From: an uncultured Coriobacteriaceae bacterium
GTDB lineage: Bacteria > Actinomycetota > Coriobacteriia > Coriobacteriales > Atopobiaceae
Length of the DNA stretch: 38,172 bases
Assembly (NCBI GenBank): GCA_902790135.1
Contig: CADAQM010000020.1
Location: 1-38,172, forward strand
Reading direction: 5' to 3'
Shown here: one piece after another, positions 22,381 through 31,524 of the stretch
Layout: every line of letters begins with the position of its first letter
Numbering within the stretch: the first letter of the stretch is position 1
Translations under genes and position numbers: made by a program
Notes under the pieces: generated by a model
Seen by the model: only the letters and a program-made list of their open reading frames with translations
What the model was told of the DNA's origin: nothing
Database searches by the model: none

Positions 22381-23307
22381 TTACAGGTACTTGCGCCAGT
22401 CTTCCTCTTCCTCGTCGTCATCGTCCTGACGCTTGACCTCAACCCTGGGCTTCGCCTCGGGCTTGACGTAGGCCTCGTCGTTGGTCTCGGGGAACTTGGC
22501 AAGGGCATGCTCGAAGCGCGCGAGGTTCTCGTCAAAGCGCGTACGCGGGATGGCAAAGGTCACCTGCTTGGCCACGTGCGTACCCGTCGCCAGCTCCTCC
22601 AAAAAGAGCTTGGCAACATCACTTGCACGCCAGCCGAACACGCCACAGCCAAAGGCACCCAGGATCAGCTTCTCGTGGCCAAGCTCGTCGGCAATGGCCA
22701 GCACAAAGCGGATGCGGTCGCGCATGGCAGCCACGAGCGTGTTGTCAGCCACGTGATAGTCCTCGCGGGCGCGACGCGCGTTAGGCGCAGCCACCACGAT
22801 GACGTCGGCGTAGCTGTGATAGCCCTCGCGCTCGAAGCGCACCTTGGGCACGGCCAGGCCGCGGTTGCGATAGATGTTGCAGTTGATGTTGCGACGGCGG
22901 TTCTCGCCATACCACTTGCGCTGGCTGCGCAGCACGTTGAAGAGGGTGGAGTCCGCGCAGAGCGCCTCCTCCTGAGCCCAGGCACCGCGGTCGTAGCCGC
23001 CACCAGGGTTGGTGAACGACGCAAAGTCGAGCACGGCCAGGTCGCAGGCATTGGCGATGCCACGTCCCTGCTCGAGAACGGCGGCCACGCTGTCCTGGTC
23101 GACGACACGCACCTCGGGCACGCAACCCTCGACCGTCACGGTCGGTGCACCGTCATACACCTTGAGCTCGGCGATCGAGCGCTCGATCTCCTTGCCAAAG
23201 CGTGCATCCATCTCGGCAATGTGAGCTGTTGCAGCCTCGATGCGCTCGTTGCGGCGGTCGTTGTTTCGCCCTGCATTCCTGTTGTTGTTGCGCCTCTCTG
23301 GTGCCAT
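22381..23307 (-). CDS. Microbial-type poly(ADP-ribose) glycohydrolase (TIGR02452 family)
   Basis: The ATG at 23305-23307 follows AGGAGG. The 308-residue protein has a basic, Asn/Arg-rich start (residues 1-20, APERRNNNRNAGRNNDRR). The bacterial PARG macrodomain follows: NACDLAVLDFASFTNPGGGYDRGAWAQEEALC contains the GGG loop and the catalytic Gln-Glu-Glu pair (QEE), then STLFNVL and later KLILGAFGCGVFGWRASDVAKLF. It removes ADP-ribose from proteins or poly(ADP-ribose). The C-terminus is an acidic tail (KRQDDDDEEEEDW). The biological ADP-ribosyl transferase partner is not in the window. Confidence 0.9.
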   Translation of the reverse strand: MAPERRNNNRNAGRNNDRRNERIEAATAHIAEMDARFGKEIERSIAELKVYDGAPTVTVEGCVPEVRVVDQDSVAAVLEQGRGIANACDLAVLDFASFTNPGGGYDRGAWAQEEALCADSTLFNVLRSQRKWYGENRRRNINCNIYRNRGLAVPKVRFEREGYHSYADVIVVAAPNARRAREDYHVADNTLVAAMRDRIRFVLAIADELGHEKLILGAFGCGVFGWRASDVAKLFLEELATGTHVAKQVTFAIPRTRFDENLARFEHALAKFPETNDEAYVKPEAKPRVEVKRQDDDDEEEEDWRKYL

Positions 23308-23405
23308 GTCGTGCCTCCTGGTAGGTGGTAGCGGGCTATCCATACGTGTCAGGTAGATAATACTCGCCGACCGCCATACCATGGGCAACTTGTAACCAAA
23401 TCGCG

Positions 23406-24302
23406 CTAGTGCCTCCTATGATGGCGCAGAGGCGGGTAGGGCACGTCGATGTTGATGCCCAAGATCATCTTGACCAACCACAGGAAGAAGACCAGCACCA
23501 GGATGGGGATGATGCACGAGGTCACTATCATCACGGCAAGCGCCTCGATGAAGTTGCTGAGCGAGTCCTGGGCGCTCTGGGTCAGCTTGTTGAGCTCCTC
23601 AGGCATGTTGGTCAAAAAGGCCAGCGGGTTGGCCGTATCCGTGCTCTTGCCCTCCTCGGCACTCTCCTCGATGGCCTCGGTGGTCTGCTCGGCTGCCGCG
23701 AGGGTCTCGTTGATCGACGCCTCGTAGGTGCCCTCGATCATGGACGAGACCTGAACGCTCACGGGCACCACCAAAAATGCCGCCAGCCCAAAGAGGGCCA
23801 TCTTCATGGCAATGCGCAGGATCAAGACGCGGGCCTGGGGCTGACGCCAGACCAGCACGGCCAGCACCAGCAGCGCGCAACTCACGGGAACAAGCACCTT
23901 GAAGGCGGCGAAGCCCAATATGGTGAGCAGGTACTTCTCGAGGTAGATGGCCGCAAGCACAATCAAAAAGTCCGAGCTCAGGTCCACGAGCTTCTCTGCG
24001 ATCGGCGTCCCGGCATCGCCCGGGAGAATCGAGATCGCCGCAGACGAGCCCGTGGAGGCTCCCATCAGGCTCATGACGCTGCTCTTCTTTTGATCCAGCG
24101 TCTCCATGACGCCCTTGAAGGTGTCGGGGTTGGTGAAGAGGCTCCCCAGCGCAAAGAACGAGACCAGGGCCACCACCACGGCAAACGCCGCAAGGATCAC
24201 CCGCATACGCCCCTCGTTTTGCGGTTGGGAGAAGCCATGACCATAGGCGAGCTGCTCATCCTGCTCGCGGACCTCTGCCAGATCGGTGCCCTTGCGCTCC
24301 AT
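23406..24302 (-). CDS. Multi-pass membrane protein of unknown function
   Basis: The ATG at 24300-24302 follows GAGAGGGG. The 298-residue protein has a soluble start (residues 1-30), a first membrane segment (VILAAFAVVVALVSFFALGSLF, 35-56) and a loop to about 100. Helices at about 110-150 (FLIVLAAIYLEKYLLTILGFAAFKVLVPVSCALLVLAVLVW) and 165-185 follow, then a helical loop rich in Glu/Ala/Thr and a last helix near 255-280. No family was recognised. It lies directly downstream (59 bases) of an unknown envelope protein gene, and the two may be an operon. Confidence 0.75.
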   Translation of the reverse strand: MERKGTDLAEVREQDEQLAYGHGFSQPQNEGRMRVILAAFAVVVALVSFFALGSLFTNPDTFKGVMETLDQKKSSVMSLMGASTGSSAAISILPGDAGTPIAEKLVDLSSDFLIVLAAIYLEKYLLTILGFAAFKVLVPVSCALLVLAVLVWRQPQARVLILRIAMKMALFGLAAFLVVPVSVQVSSMIEGTYEASINETLAAAEQTTEAIEESAEEGKSTDTANPLAFLTNMPEELNKLTQSAQDSLSNFIEALAVMIVTSCIIPILVLVFFLWLVKMILGINIDVPYPPLRHHRRH

Positions 24303-24361
24303 CAGATGCCCCCTCTCCGCCCGTGTGACCCATACACACGTTATACGCCCTTAGTAGCCTT

Positions 24362-26059
24362 TTACCCCTCTGACTCGTAGCGCCATGCGCGCGTGCGCGA
24401 AATACGTCCGCCCACGTCGTTTTTGTAGCAGTCGTAGTCGTGACGGTCTTCGCCGTCCGACCATACCGTTGTCGACGGATACGCGGAAAGCGACACGTCG
24501 ACGGTGCAGTTCCCGAGCACCTGCGGGTCCGCTGCCACCGCCGCTCGCATGTCAGCGAAGCTCCATACCTCACCCGAAGGTCCCCCGATTCCCTCCGGCT
24601 CGACGACAAACACGTGCACGTAGCAGCTTGCCGCATCGTTCTCAAACCCCATCTGCTCCCAAGCCGTGTCGCGTAGACCGTTGGCAAGGTCACAGAACGC
24701 CTGTGGGGTCTCGGGCACCGAGCCACGCGGCAGGACGATCCACACGTATGCCTTCTGCTCGCGCTCATCTGCCTCGCAGACGCTCGTGGCAATCACCGAG
24801 CTTGCGTCGATGCCACCCACACGCTCGGCCGCCGCCTCGGCAAGCTCCTCATCAAAGACGCTCCCCTCGTCCGGCGAACGCCACGGGTTTTTGTAGTCCA
24901 CAGGCTGCACGGGGGCAAGCACGCCCTCAAGCTCCTCGAGAGTAGTCTCGACCTCCGCGTCACGGCGATAGCCGCAAAGCAGCTCGTCTTCGGACGCCAC
25001 GTCGAGATAGCGTATGTAATCGTCGTCGAGCAGCAGCTCACGTGCCTGCTCGCGGCTCATCTCCACCAGCGGCTGATTGTTGGGGTATTCGTACGAGAGC
25101 GTCTCGTAGCCAATGTGGCAGGGCGTGTCCTGCTCAAGCAGGGTCACGCGGAAGTAGTTCCCGTGCCCCTCCGTCAGGCGGTTGGCAAAGTCGAGGAACG
25201 TCTCGGGGTCACGCAGCTCATCGTTATCGCCCGTCGCCCATACATACAGATCGCCCTGCGATATTACGTAGTCGCGCGCACCGAGAAGCCCCGTGGCTGC
25301 CAGCTGCTCAGAGGTCTCTACGAGCTTTGCACGGTCCTCGCGTGCTTCGGCGAGGTTGTTTTCGTACTCGGCCACCTCACGCCAGCGGTAGTACCTCACA
25401 ACGGCGTACAGGCCCTCATCCTCGCCCTCAATGCAGAGCAGACGCGTGTCGGCAGAATCGCTCTCGTCACGCGTCGGCGGCACGGGAATGGGACCGTTGT
25501 TGGGGAACGGATAGGCGAAGTCCACCACCTGCCAGTCCTCGCCGGTCTCCTCCTCAAGGTAGGTCTCGGCAAGCTCCGCCAGACGAATCCAGGTCTGGGG
25601 GTTGCGCGACTCGCCCATCTCGTCACGGATATCCTTGGGCCAGCTTCCCTGCGTTAGGGTGACACGCAGCTCGTCGGTCGTCTGGGGAAGCGAGGCATTT
25701 CCCGAAAGGATCACTTCCTGGTTCTCGTACAGCGCGTCGATGGCGCTGCGCAGGGCGTCGAAGGTCTCTATGTCACGACCCGTGGTATCGCGACTGGCGA
25801 TAAAGGCGGCATCAGCCTTGGAGTCACCTATGGGGTTATCGGAGCACGACGAGGTGCACGAGGCCACGCCAACCGACAGCGTGCCGACGACCAACAGGCT
25901 CATGATGAAGCTTGCCGATGCGCAGCCGGCACCCACCAGCCCAAGGACCGCGAGGATCTTCCACCACAGTCCGCGCTTCTTCTCCGTTGTCTGCGTTGGG
26001 TCGGGGGGAGCTCCCGCAGAGCTGCCTTCCTGACGAGGATTCTGTGCCGATGAGCTCAT
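24362..26059 (-). CDS. Large membrane-anchored protein of unknown function
   Basis: The start at 26057-26059 follows AAAGGAGG. The 565-residue protein has a cytoplasmic Ser/Pro-rich start, one membrane segment (about residues 34-67: ILAVLGLVGAGCASASFIMSLLVVGTLSVGVASC) with several Cys, then a large acidic exterior domain. The exterior part appears to contain three related segments, each with a short hydrophobic strand and an Arg/Trp/Tyr-rich stretch (YAVVRYYRWREVAEYENN, DYVISQGDLYVWATGD, KAYVWIVLPRGSVPETPQ). No known fold recognised. Internal duplication is a visual impression only. Confidence 0.75.
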   Translation of the reverse strand: MSSSAQNPRQEGSSAGAPPDPTQTTEKKRGLWWKILAVLGLVGAGCASASFIMSLLVVGTLSVGVASCTSSCSDNPIGDSKADAAFIASRDTTGRDIETFDALRSAIDALYENQEVILSGNASLPQTTDELRVTLTQGSWPKDIRDEMGESRNPQTWIRLAELAETYLEEETGEDWQVVDFAYPFPNNGPIPVPPTRDESDSADTRLLCIEGEDEGLYAVVRYYRWREVAEYENNLAEAREDRAKLVETSEQLAATGLLGARDYVISQGDLYVWATGDNDELRDPETFLDFANRLTEGHGNYFRVTLLEQDTPCHIGYETLSYEYPNNQPLVEMSREQARELLLDDDYIRYLDVASEDELLCGYRRDAEVETTLEELEGVLAPVQPVDYKNPWRSPDEGSVFDEELAEAAAERVGGIDASSVIATSVCEADEREQKAYVWIVLPRGSVPETPQAFCDLANGLRDTAWEQMGFENDAASCYVHVFVVEPEGIGGPSGEVWSFADMRAAVAADPQVLGNCTVDVSLSAYPSTTVWSDGEDRHDYDCYKNDVGGRISRTRAWRYESEG

Positions 26060-26096
26060 AGCGCCTCCTTTGTCAGCCCCAATTGTAACTTGGCGA

Positions 26097-27035
26097 CTAC
26101 AAAAGGCGGCGTCTGCGCAGGACCAAAGCCAGCGCTAGGCAGACGAAGAGCGTGATGAAGTTGATGATTGTGAAGCCGTGCGCCGCATCAGAGAGCGGCA
26201 TCCACTGGCCAGCCACGTTCATGCCGTACGCGCCGGAGATGACCGTCGGGATGGAGAGGATGATGGTCAGCGATGTCAGGCGCTCCATGACGTGGTTCAG
26301 GCGCGAGTCCATGAGGTTGCTCACCAGCTCCCGCGTGCCATCGATGACCTCGCGGTAGATCTGGGCCATCTCGATGGCCTGCTGGTTCTCAACGATGGCG
26401 TCGTCGAGAATGTCACGGTCCTCGGGCTGCTGCAGATGCTCGTAGCGGCTCATGCGATTGAGCACGTTGGCGTTGCCGCGAAGAGAGGTTGCCAGGTAGA
26501 CGAGCGTCGACTCGAGCTCGTGCAGGTGGATGAGGTCGCGCTCGCCTTTGATGTCCTCGATGTGCTCCTCGAACTCGATGCGCGTGCGGTCGATGCCTGC
26601 CAGGACCTGCTGGTAGCGCAGGGCGATGCGTAGCATGATGCGGTAGACAAAGGCGAGGCTGTTCTCGGTCGAGAGGTCACGGATGCGAGCATCATGCAGA
26701 GAGCTTAAAACCGAGGTCTCCTCCGAGCACACGGTGATAACGTTCGCGTCAGTGACGATGACGCCCAGGGGAATAGTGTTGTATGCCTGCTCGTGGTGGC
26801 GCTCCTCGCGAGCGGGCAGGTCCACGACGATGAGGGTGTAGTCGTCCTCGGTCTGGACGCGTGACCTCTCCTCGGGGTCAATGGCGGCTAGGATGTCATC
26901 CTGGTCGACACCGAGGACATCCGCCACCTCTGCGGCCTCCTCGGCGGTAGGGCTGGTCAACTCGACCCAAGTGCCCGGAACAATCTCGGTCACGGCACGC
27001 ATCTCACGCCAGTAGGATCGATAGAGCTGGATCAC
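26097..27035 (-). CDS. corA: CorA-family magnesium/cobalt transporter
   Basis: A GTG at 27033-27035 is chosen because GGAAGGAGG precedes it at good distance; the longer frame reads unlikely sequence. The 312-residue protein has an N-terminal alpha/beta domain to about residue 150 and a long helical stalk (RTRIEFEEHIEDIKGERDLIHLHELESTLVYLATSL). Two C-terminal membrane helices carry the signature YGMNV (SGAYGMNVAGQWMPL) between them, ending in a basic tail (LRRRRLL). This is the pentameric GMN channel family. The short, slightly divergent form could be a ZntB/CorA-like homologue for Mg2+ or another divalent ion. Confidence 0.9.
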   Translation of the reverse strand: MIQLYRSYWREMRAVTEIVPGTWVELTSPTAEEAAEVADVLGVDQDDILAAIDPEERSRVQTEDDYTLIVVDLPAREERHHEQAYNTIPLGVIVTDANVITVCSEETSVLSSLHDARIRDLSTENSLAFVYRIMLRIALRYQQVLAGIDRTRIEFEEHIEDIKGERDLIHLHELESTLVYLATSLRGNANVLNRMSRYEHLQQPEDRDILDDAIVENQQAIEMAQIYREVIDGTRELVSNLMDSRLNHVMERLTSLTIILSIPTVISGAYGMNVAGQWMPLSDAAHGFTIINFITLFVCLALALVLRRRRLL

Positions 27036-27119
27036 GCGCGCCTCCTTCCCCACATTCTGACAACCGTCATCGTAGCGCAAAGCGGCTGCATGATGTGCTT
27101 TTTGCTCGCAAGTGGAGAC

Positions 27120-27255
27120 GTATTCGAGTGGGACGAATACCGCCCGATTGCCATGCAGATGCCCAGCCCGCCGCACATCAAATGTTGGTTCCAGCGCATG
27201 CGAGAGCACAGCAATTGCCGCTCTCCGAGCAAATCATGTGAAATCGTTCTCGCAC
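27120..27255 (+). promoter_or_regulatory. Candidate operators upstream of the GH32/sucrose phosphorylase operon
   Basis: Within the 285-base region before the GH32 gene, GTATTCG (27120-27126) and CGAATAC (27134-27140) form a perfect 7-bp inverted repeat. At 27238-27255 a second, imperfect palindrome TGTGAAATCGTTCTCGCA has a central CG as in LacI-family operators. Either could bind one of the two LacI-type regulators encoded downstream. Confidence 0.35.
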
Positions 27256-27320
27256 CACTCAGGGGGCACCTTTAGGCATATGCTCAACCTAGCACGTGCA
27301 CGCCAAGAGAAAGGCAGCCC

Positions 27321-28817
27321 ATGCCCAACAAGAGCTGGGAGGTCGGCTTTCACCTCCGCTCCCCTCGCAACTGGCTGAACGACCCCAATGGCCTTTGCCA
27401 GTTCCGTGGTCGCTACTACTTCTTCTATCAGTACGACCATGACTGGCCCACCGTCGACCAGAAGGCCTGGGGACTCTTCTCCTCCCCTGACCTGCTGCAC
27501 TGGACCTATGAGGGCGTCCCCCTGCAGCCGTCCATCCCCGAGGACCGACATGGCGTCTTCAGCGGCTCCGCCTTCGTGGAGCGCGGTGCCGGCAAGGACG
27601 GGGAGGACCTCCTGCGCCTGTACTACACCGGCAACGTCGTCGATCCCGTTGCCGGCCACAGCCCCAAGGACTTCGACTACGTCTATGCAGGTCGCGAGCA
27701 GAACACCCTCACCTGCCTCGCGGAGCTCGACCCCGCGACCGGGATGCTGAAGCTCGGCCCCAAGCAGGTGCTCATGCGCAACAGCGACTACCCCGACCAC
27801 CTGAGCTGCCATGTGCGCGACCCGAAGGTCTGGGAGCAGGATGGCTGCCGCCACATGCTCCTTGGCGGGCGCCACATAGACACGCGTGGCCTCTGCCTGG
27901 TCTACGACTCCGAGAACGGCATCGACTGGACCCTGCGGCGCGCCATCAACTCCGAGTACTCCTTCGGCTTCGTATGGGAGTGCCCCAACATCGTGCGCCT
28001 CGACGGACGCGAGTACCTGGCCATCTCCCCGCAAGGCCTGCCGCGCCTGCAGGACCGCTGGTTCAACCGCTGGACGCCCGGCTACTTCGAGCTTCCCGAG
28101 GGCCAGCGCGTCATCGACACCGACGTCATCGACGAGCGCACCTTTGTGCAGTGGGACTTCGGTCACGACTTCTATGCGCCGCAGACCTTTGTGGACGATG
28201 CCGGCCGCACCATCCTGGTGGGATGGATGGGCACCTTCGACGACTACTACAGCTCTGTGCCCGATGGCCTCGACTGGTGGCACTGCATGACGGTGCCACG
28301 CGTGGTCACGCGTCGCGCTGACGGTCGTCTCCTGCAGAACCCGGTACCCGAGCTTGAGGCGCTGCGCGGCGAGGCAAGCACGCTGCCTGCAACGGGTGCG
28401 TTCGAGCTTGCCGGACGCTTTGCTGACATCGTGCTCACGGGCATCGAGGGCGAAGGCGCGCTCACGCTTGACGAGAGCTTCCAGGTCTTCTACGAGGACG
28501 GACGCCTGGGCATCCACTATCTGGACGAGAGCGCAGCGGCTGGCCGCAAGGACCGCTCCATCCCGCTTGAAAGCCTCTCTGACCTGCGAATTATGGTTGA
28601 CGGCTCGGCCGTGGAGATCTTCGCCAACGGTGGTGCCGAGACCTTCGCCTCGCGCTGGTTCTGTCCCGAGAAGGCAGGCCTGGCCATCAAGAACGACTTC
28701 GCGACAGCCGGCGTCGCCTATCCCATGGCAAACCTGATGGCCGAGATGTACGCGGACGCCGCGGGCAAGGCGCCCACGCTCGAGCTGCCCGGCTGGAACG
28801 AGACCGTCCCCCACTAA
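27321..28817 (+). CDS. GH32 beta-fructosidase (sucrose or fructan hydrolase)
   Basis: The start follows AAAGG. The 498-residue protein has the five-bladed GH32 propeller: nucleophile Asp21 in RNWLNDPNG, FSGSAFVE, CHVRDPKV with stabilising Asp167, and acid/base Glu220 in FVWECPN. A C-terminal beta-sandwich follows from about residue 350. It has no signal peptide, so it acts on fructosides taken up into the cell. It starts an operon with sucrose phosphorylase (113-base gap with a hairpin). It hydrolyses the terminal beta-fructosyl residue of sucrose or fructo-oligosaccharides. Compared with the second GH32 (35431-36942) it is divergent, so substrate preference may differ. Confidence 0.93.
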   Translation: MPNKSWEVGFHLRSPRNWLNDPNGLCQFRGRYYFFYQYDHDWPTVDQKAWGLFSSPDLLHWTYEGVPLQPSIPEDRHGVFSGSAFVERGAGKDGEDLLRLYYTGNVVDPVAGHSPKDFDYVYAGREQNTLTCLAELDPATGMLKLGPKQVLMRNSDYPDHLSCHVRDPKVWEQDGCRHMLLGGRHIDTRGLCLVYDSENGIDWTLRRAINSEYSFGFVWECPNIVRLDGREYLAISPQGLPRLQDRWFNRWTPGYFELPEGQRVIDTDVIDERTFVQWDFGHDFYAPQTFVDDAGRTILVGWMGTFDDYYSSVPDGLDWWHCMTVPRVVTRRADGRLLQNPVPELEALRGEASTLPATGAFELAGRFADIVLTGIEGEGALTLDESFQVFYEDGRLGIHYLDESAAAGRKDRSIPLESLSDLRIMVDGSAVEIFANGGAETFASRWFCPEKAGLAIKNDFATAGVAYPMANLMAEMYADAAGKAPTLELPGWNETVPH

Positions 28818-28839
28818 CGTCCGAAGTATCAACCAAGGC

Positions 28840-28857
28840 GAGGGGGACGGCCCCCTC
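28840..28857 (+). repeat. Intercistronic hairpin between GH32 and sucrose phosphorylase
   Basis: GAGGGGG (28840-28846) and CCCCCTC (28851-28857) pair around ACGG. No T-tract follows, so partial attenuation or mRNA processing is more likely than full termination. Confidence 0.5.
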
Positions 28858-28929
28858 ACCCGAGCCACAAGCAACCATACCCAGGCAAAGGAGCCGTCGC
28901 CTTTGCCCCTCGAGGAGGAGATCGACCAC

Positions 28930-30351
28930 ATGAAGCTCAGCAACAAGTGCATGCTCATCACCTACGCCGACAGCCTCGGCAACAACCTCAAGGACCTCGA
29001 CGAGGTGCTGGACGCCCACTTTGCCGATGCCATCGGCGGTGTGCACATCCTGCCCTTCTTCCCCAGCTCGGCCGACCGCGGCTTTGCCCCCATGCGCTAC
29101 GACATCGTCGACCCCGACTTTGGTGACTGGGACGACGTCAAGACCATCGGCGACAAGCGCTACCTGATGTTCGACTTCATGATCAACCACATCTCACGCC
29201 AGTCCCCCTACTTCCAGGACTTCCTGGCCAAGAAGGACGACAGCGAGTTCGCCGACTTCTTCATCCGCTACAAGGACTTCTGGGCTGCCGAGGGTGGCTT
29301 CCCCACCGACGAGCAGGTCGACGCCATCTACAAGCGCAAGCCGCGCGCTCCATACGTCGAGGCCGAGTTCGCCGATGGCACCACCGAGAAGGTCTGGTGC
29401 ACCTTCGGCGAGGAGCAGATCGACATCAACGTCAAGTCCGAGCGCGCCCAGCGCTTCTTTAACGAGACGCTCCGCAACATGGCCGACAACGGCGCCTCCA
29501 TCATCCGTCTCGACGCCTTTGCCTACGCCTGCAAGCGCGCCGGCGGCAGCTGCTTCTTCGAGCAGCCCGACACGAGCAACCTGCTCAACGCCATGCAGGA
29601 GGTCCTCGGTCCCGACATCATGGTCCTGCCCGAGATCCACGAGCACTACACCATGCAGTTCAAGGTCTCCGAGATGGGCTACTGGGTGTACGACTTCGCG
29701 CTGCCCGTGCTCACGCTCCATGCCCTGTACTCCGGCGACGGCCAGTACCTCAAGCGCTGGATGGAGATGAGCCCCAAGCATCAGTTCACCACGCTCGACA
29801 CCCACGACGGCCTGGGCATCGTCGACGTCAAGGACCTGCTGCCTGACGACCAGACCGACTGGGTGAAGGAGAAGATGTTCTCCGAGGGCGCCAACGTCAA
29901 GAAGATCTACAACACCGAGGCCTACAACAACCTCGACATCTACCAGGTCAACACCACCTACTACAGCGCTCTCGGCAACGACGACGCGGCCTACGACCTG
30001 GCCCGCGCCATCCAGATGTTCGCCCGCGGCATCCCCATGGTCTACTATGTCGGCCTGCTCGCCGGCAAGAACGACCTCGAGCTGCTCGAGTCCACCAAGG
30101 AAGGCCGCAACATCAACCGCCACTACTACAGCCGCGAGGAGATCGCCTCCGAAGTCGAGCGCCCGGTCGTCAAGGAGCTCATCCGCCTGATGGAGCTGCG
30201 CAACAGCCATCCCGCCTTTGACGTCGAGGGCGACCTCGAGATCACCTGCGGCGAGGACGGCGCCTTCACCATCCGTCGCACCTCTGGCGACGCATGGGCA
30301 CAGCTCGACGCCAACCTCAAGGACCACAGCTACGAGGTCACCTGCTCGTAG
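28930..30351 (+). CDS. Sucrose phosphorylase (GH13_18)
   Basis: The ATG at 28930 has GAGGAGGAG about ten bases upstream. The 473-residue protein has the TIM barrel of GH13: ADAIGGVHILPFFPSSADRGFAPMRYDIVDP, nucleophile Asp195 (IIRLDAFAYA), acid/base Glu235 (VLPEIHEHY) and stabilising Asp293 (TLDTHDGLG). These sit three residues beyond the corresponding residues of the Bifidobacterium adolescentis enzyme (192, 232, 290). QVNTTYYSALGND and GIPMVYYVGLLAGKND are also typical of that enzyme. It converts sucrose and phosphate to glucose-1-phosphate and fructose, saving ATP. The GH13_18 family also holds glucosylglycerate- and sucrose-6F-phosphate phosphorylases; the motifs favour sucrose. A strong terminator follows. 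Confidence 0.92.
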   Translation: MKLSNKCMLITYADSLGNNLKDLDEVLDAHFADAIGGVHILPFFPSSADRGFAPMRYDIVDPDFGDWDDVKTIGDKRYLMFDFMINHISRQSPYFQDFLAKKDDSEFADFFIRYKDFWAAEGGFPTDEQVDAIYKRKPRAPYVEAEFADGTTEKVWCTFGEEQIDINVKSERAQRFFNETLRNMADNGASIIRLDAFAYACKRAGGSCFFEQPDTSNLLNAMQEVLGPDIMVLPEIHEHYTMQFKVSEMGYWVYDFALPVLTLHALYSGDGQYLKRWMEMSPKHQFTTLDTHDGLGIVDVKDLLPDDQTDWVKEKMFSEGANVKKIYNTEAYNNLDIYQVNTTYYSALGNDDAAYDLARAIQMFARGIPMVYYVGLLAGKNDLELLESTKEGRNINRHYYSREEIASEVERPVVKELIRLMELRNSHPAFDVEGDLEITCGEDGAFTIRRTSGDAWAQLDANLKDHSYEVTCS

Positions 30352-30376
30352 GCACCAGGCAACACGGACTGCGCCA

Positions 30377-30409
30377 GGGGGCGGAGCGTCATGCTCCGCC
30401 CCCCCTTTT
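30377..30409 (+). terminator. Strong rho-independent terminator after sucrose phosphorylase
   Basis: GGGGGCGGAGC (30377-30387) and GCTCCGCCCCC (30393-30403) form an 11-bp stem followed by TTTT. Confidence 0.92.
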
Positions 30410-30524
30410 CGTACAACGGGAGGTTGCTCAAAGACAGCCCTGCCGTTCGGCCACGTTTCGTTACAGCGTCTAAACAACTTGAGGGTACCATGTGGGGAAG
30501 GGCACCGACCTCTGGAGCTGAAGC

Positions 30525-31508
30525 ATGGACATCAACGAAATCGCACGCCTCGCGGGCGTCTCTCGTGCGACCGTCTCGCGCTATCTCAACAATGGCTATG
30601 TCAGCCAGGAGAAGCGCCGTCTCATCAGTCGCGTCATCCAGGAGACGGGCTATGTCCCCTCCCAGTCCGCCCAGCAGCTCCGCACGGGCAAGACGAGCCT
30701 CGTGGGCATCATCATCCCCAAGGTGTACTCGCAGTCGGTGTCGCGCATGCTTGCGGGCATCACCGAGGAGTTTGTCGGCACCAGCTACCACACCCTGCTG
30801 TCCAACACGAACAACGATCCCGCAGAGGAGATTCGCTGCCTGCACGTGCTCGCCGAGCGCCCACGCGTGGACGGCATCATTCTCCTCGCCACGGTCATCA
30901 CCGCCGAGCATCTCAAGGCCCTGAAGGCACTCAGTTCACCCGTCGTGATCCTTGGGCAGCAGCTCGACGGCTTCTGCTGCGTGTACAACGACGACTATCG
31001 GGCCACCTTTGAGATCGCCAAGCTCGCGCTGAGGAAGGGTCGCAAGCCCGGCTTCATCGGCGTGCGCGAAGATGACGTTGCCGCAGGCGAGATGCGACGC
31101 CGTGGCTTTGTGGACGCCTGCCATGCCGCGGGAATCGAGCCGGAGCCGGACGCCTTTGCCACGGGCGACTTCACCGTCGAGTCGGGCTACCTCTGCTGCG
31201 AGCAGATCATGGACAACGTGCCCGATGTGGACACGATCGTCTGCGCCTCAGATGACATGGCCTACGGGGCAATCACCTGCCTACGTGAGTATGGGCATCG
31301 CGTTCCCGAAGACGTGCAGGTCACGGGCATCGGCGACTCGGAGCTCTCGCGCATCCTCGTTCCCTCTCTCACCTCTGCGCACCTCTTCTTCAAGACCAGC
31401 GGCCGCGAGGCGGCAAAGATGCTGCTCGATGCCATGGACAAGGGCGACGAGATCCCGCGCCAGATCAAGATGGGCTTCGAGATCTACGGACGCAACTCCA
31501 CCAGGTAA
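30525..31508 (+). CDS. LacI-family transcriptional regulator, first
   Basis: The 327-residue protein begins MDINEIARLAGVSRATVSRYLNNGYVSQEKRRLI, a LacI helix-turn-helix with hinge PSQSAQQLRTGKTSLVGIIIP. A periplasmic-binding-protein-like effector domain follows, with SYHTLLSNTNNDPAEEIRCL, RVDGIILLATVI, DTIVCASDDMAYGAITCLREYGHRVPEDVQVTGIGDSELSRILVPSLTS. The R-A-T-V-S-R-Y-L-N recognition helix and position beside sucrose genes suggest a ScrR-like repressor of sucrose use. It starts about 120 bases after the terminator, so it has its own promoter. Confidence 0.9.
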   Translation: MDINEIARLAGVSRATVSRYLNNGYVSQEKRRLISRVIQETGYVPSQSAQQLRTGKTSLVGIIIPKVYSQSVSRMLAGITEEFVGTSYHTLLSNTNNDPAEEIRCLHVLAERPRVDGIILLATVITAEHLKALKALSSPVVILGQQLDGFCCVYNDDYRATFEIAKLALRKGRKPGFIGVREDDVAAGEMRRRGFVDACHAAGIEPEPDAFATGDFTVESGYLCCEQIMDNVPDVDTIVCASDDMAYGAITCLREYGHRVPEDVQVTGIGDSELSRILVPSLTSAHLFFKTSGREAAKMLLDAMDKGDEIPRQIKMGFEIYGRNSTR

Positions 31509-31524
31509 GACCAGAAGACGGAGA

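Noticed and set aside
21604..23331. Gly-Ser rich frame as a candidate surface adhesin
   Set aside because: It begins inside the antisense of glgA and crosses into the antisense of PARG, so it is not an independent gene.
27234..28961. Leftward 575-codon open frame opposite the GH32 gene
   Set aside because: The GH32 protein on the plus strand has all catalytic motifs; the antisense frame is open because of high GC and has no recognisable protein features.
29194..30477. Leftward 427-codon frame opposite sucrose phosphorylase
   Set aside because: Val/Leu/Glu/Asp-rich shadow of a clear enzyme gene, without a start signal.
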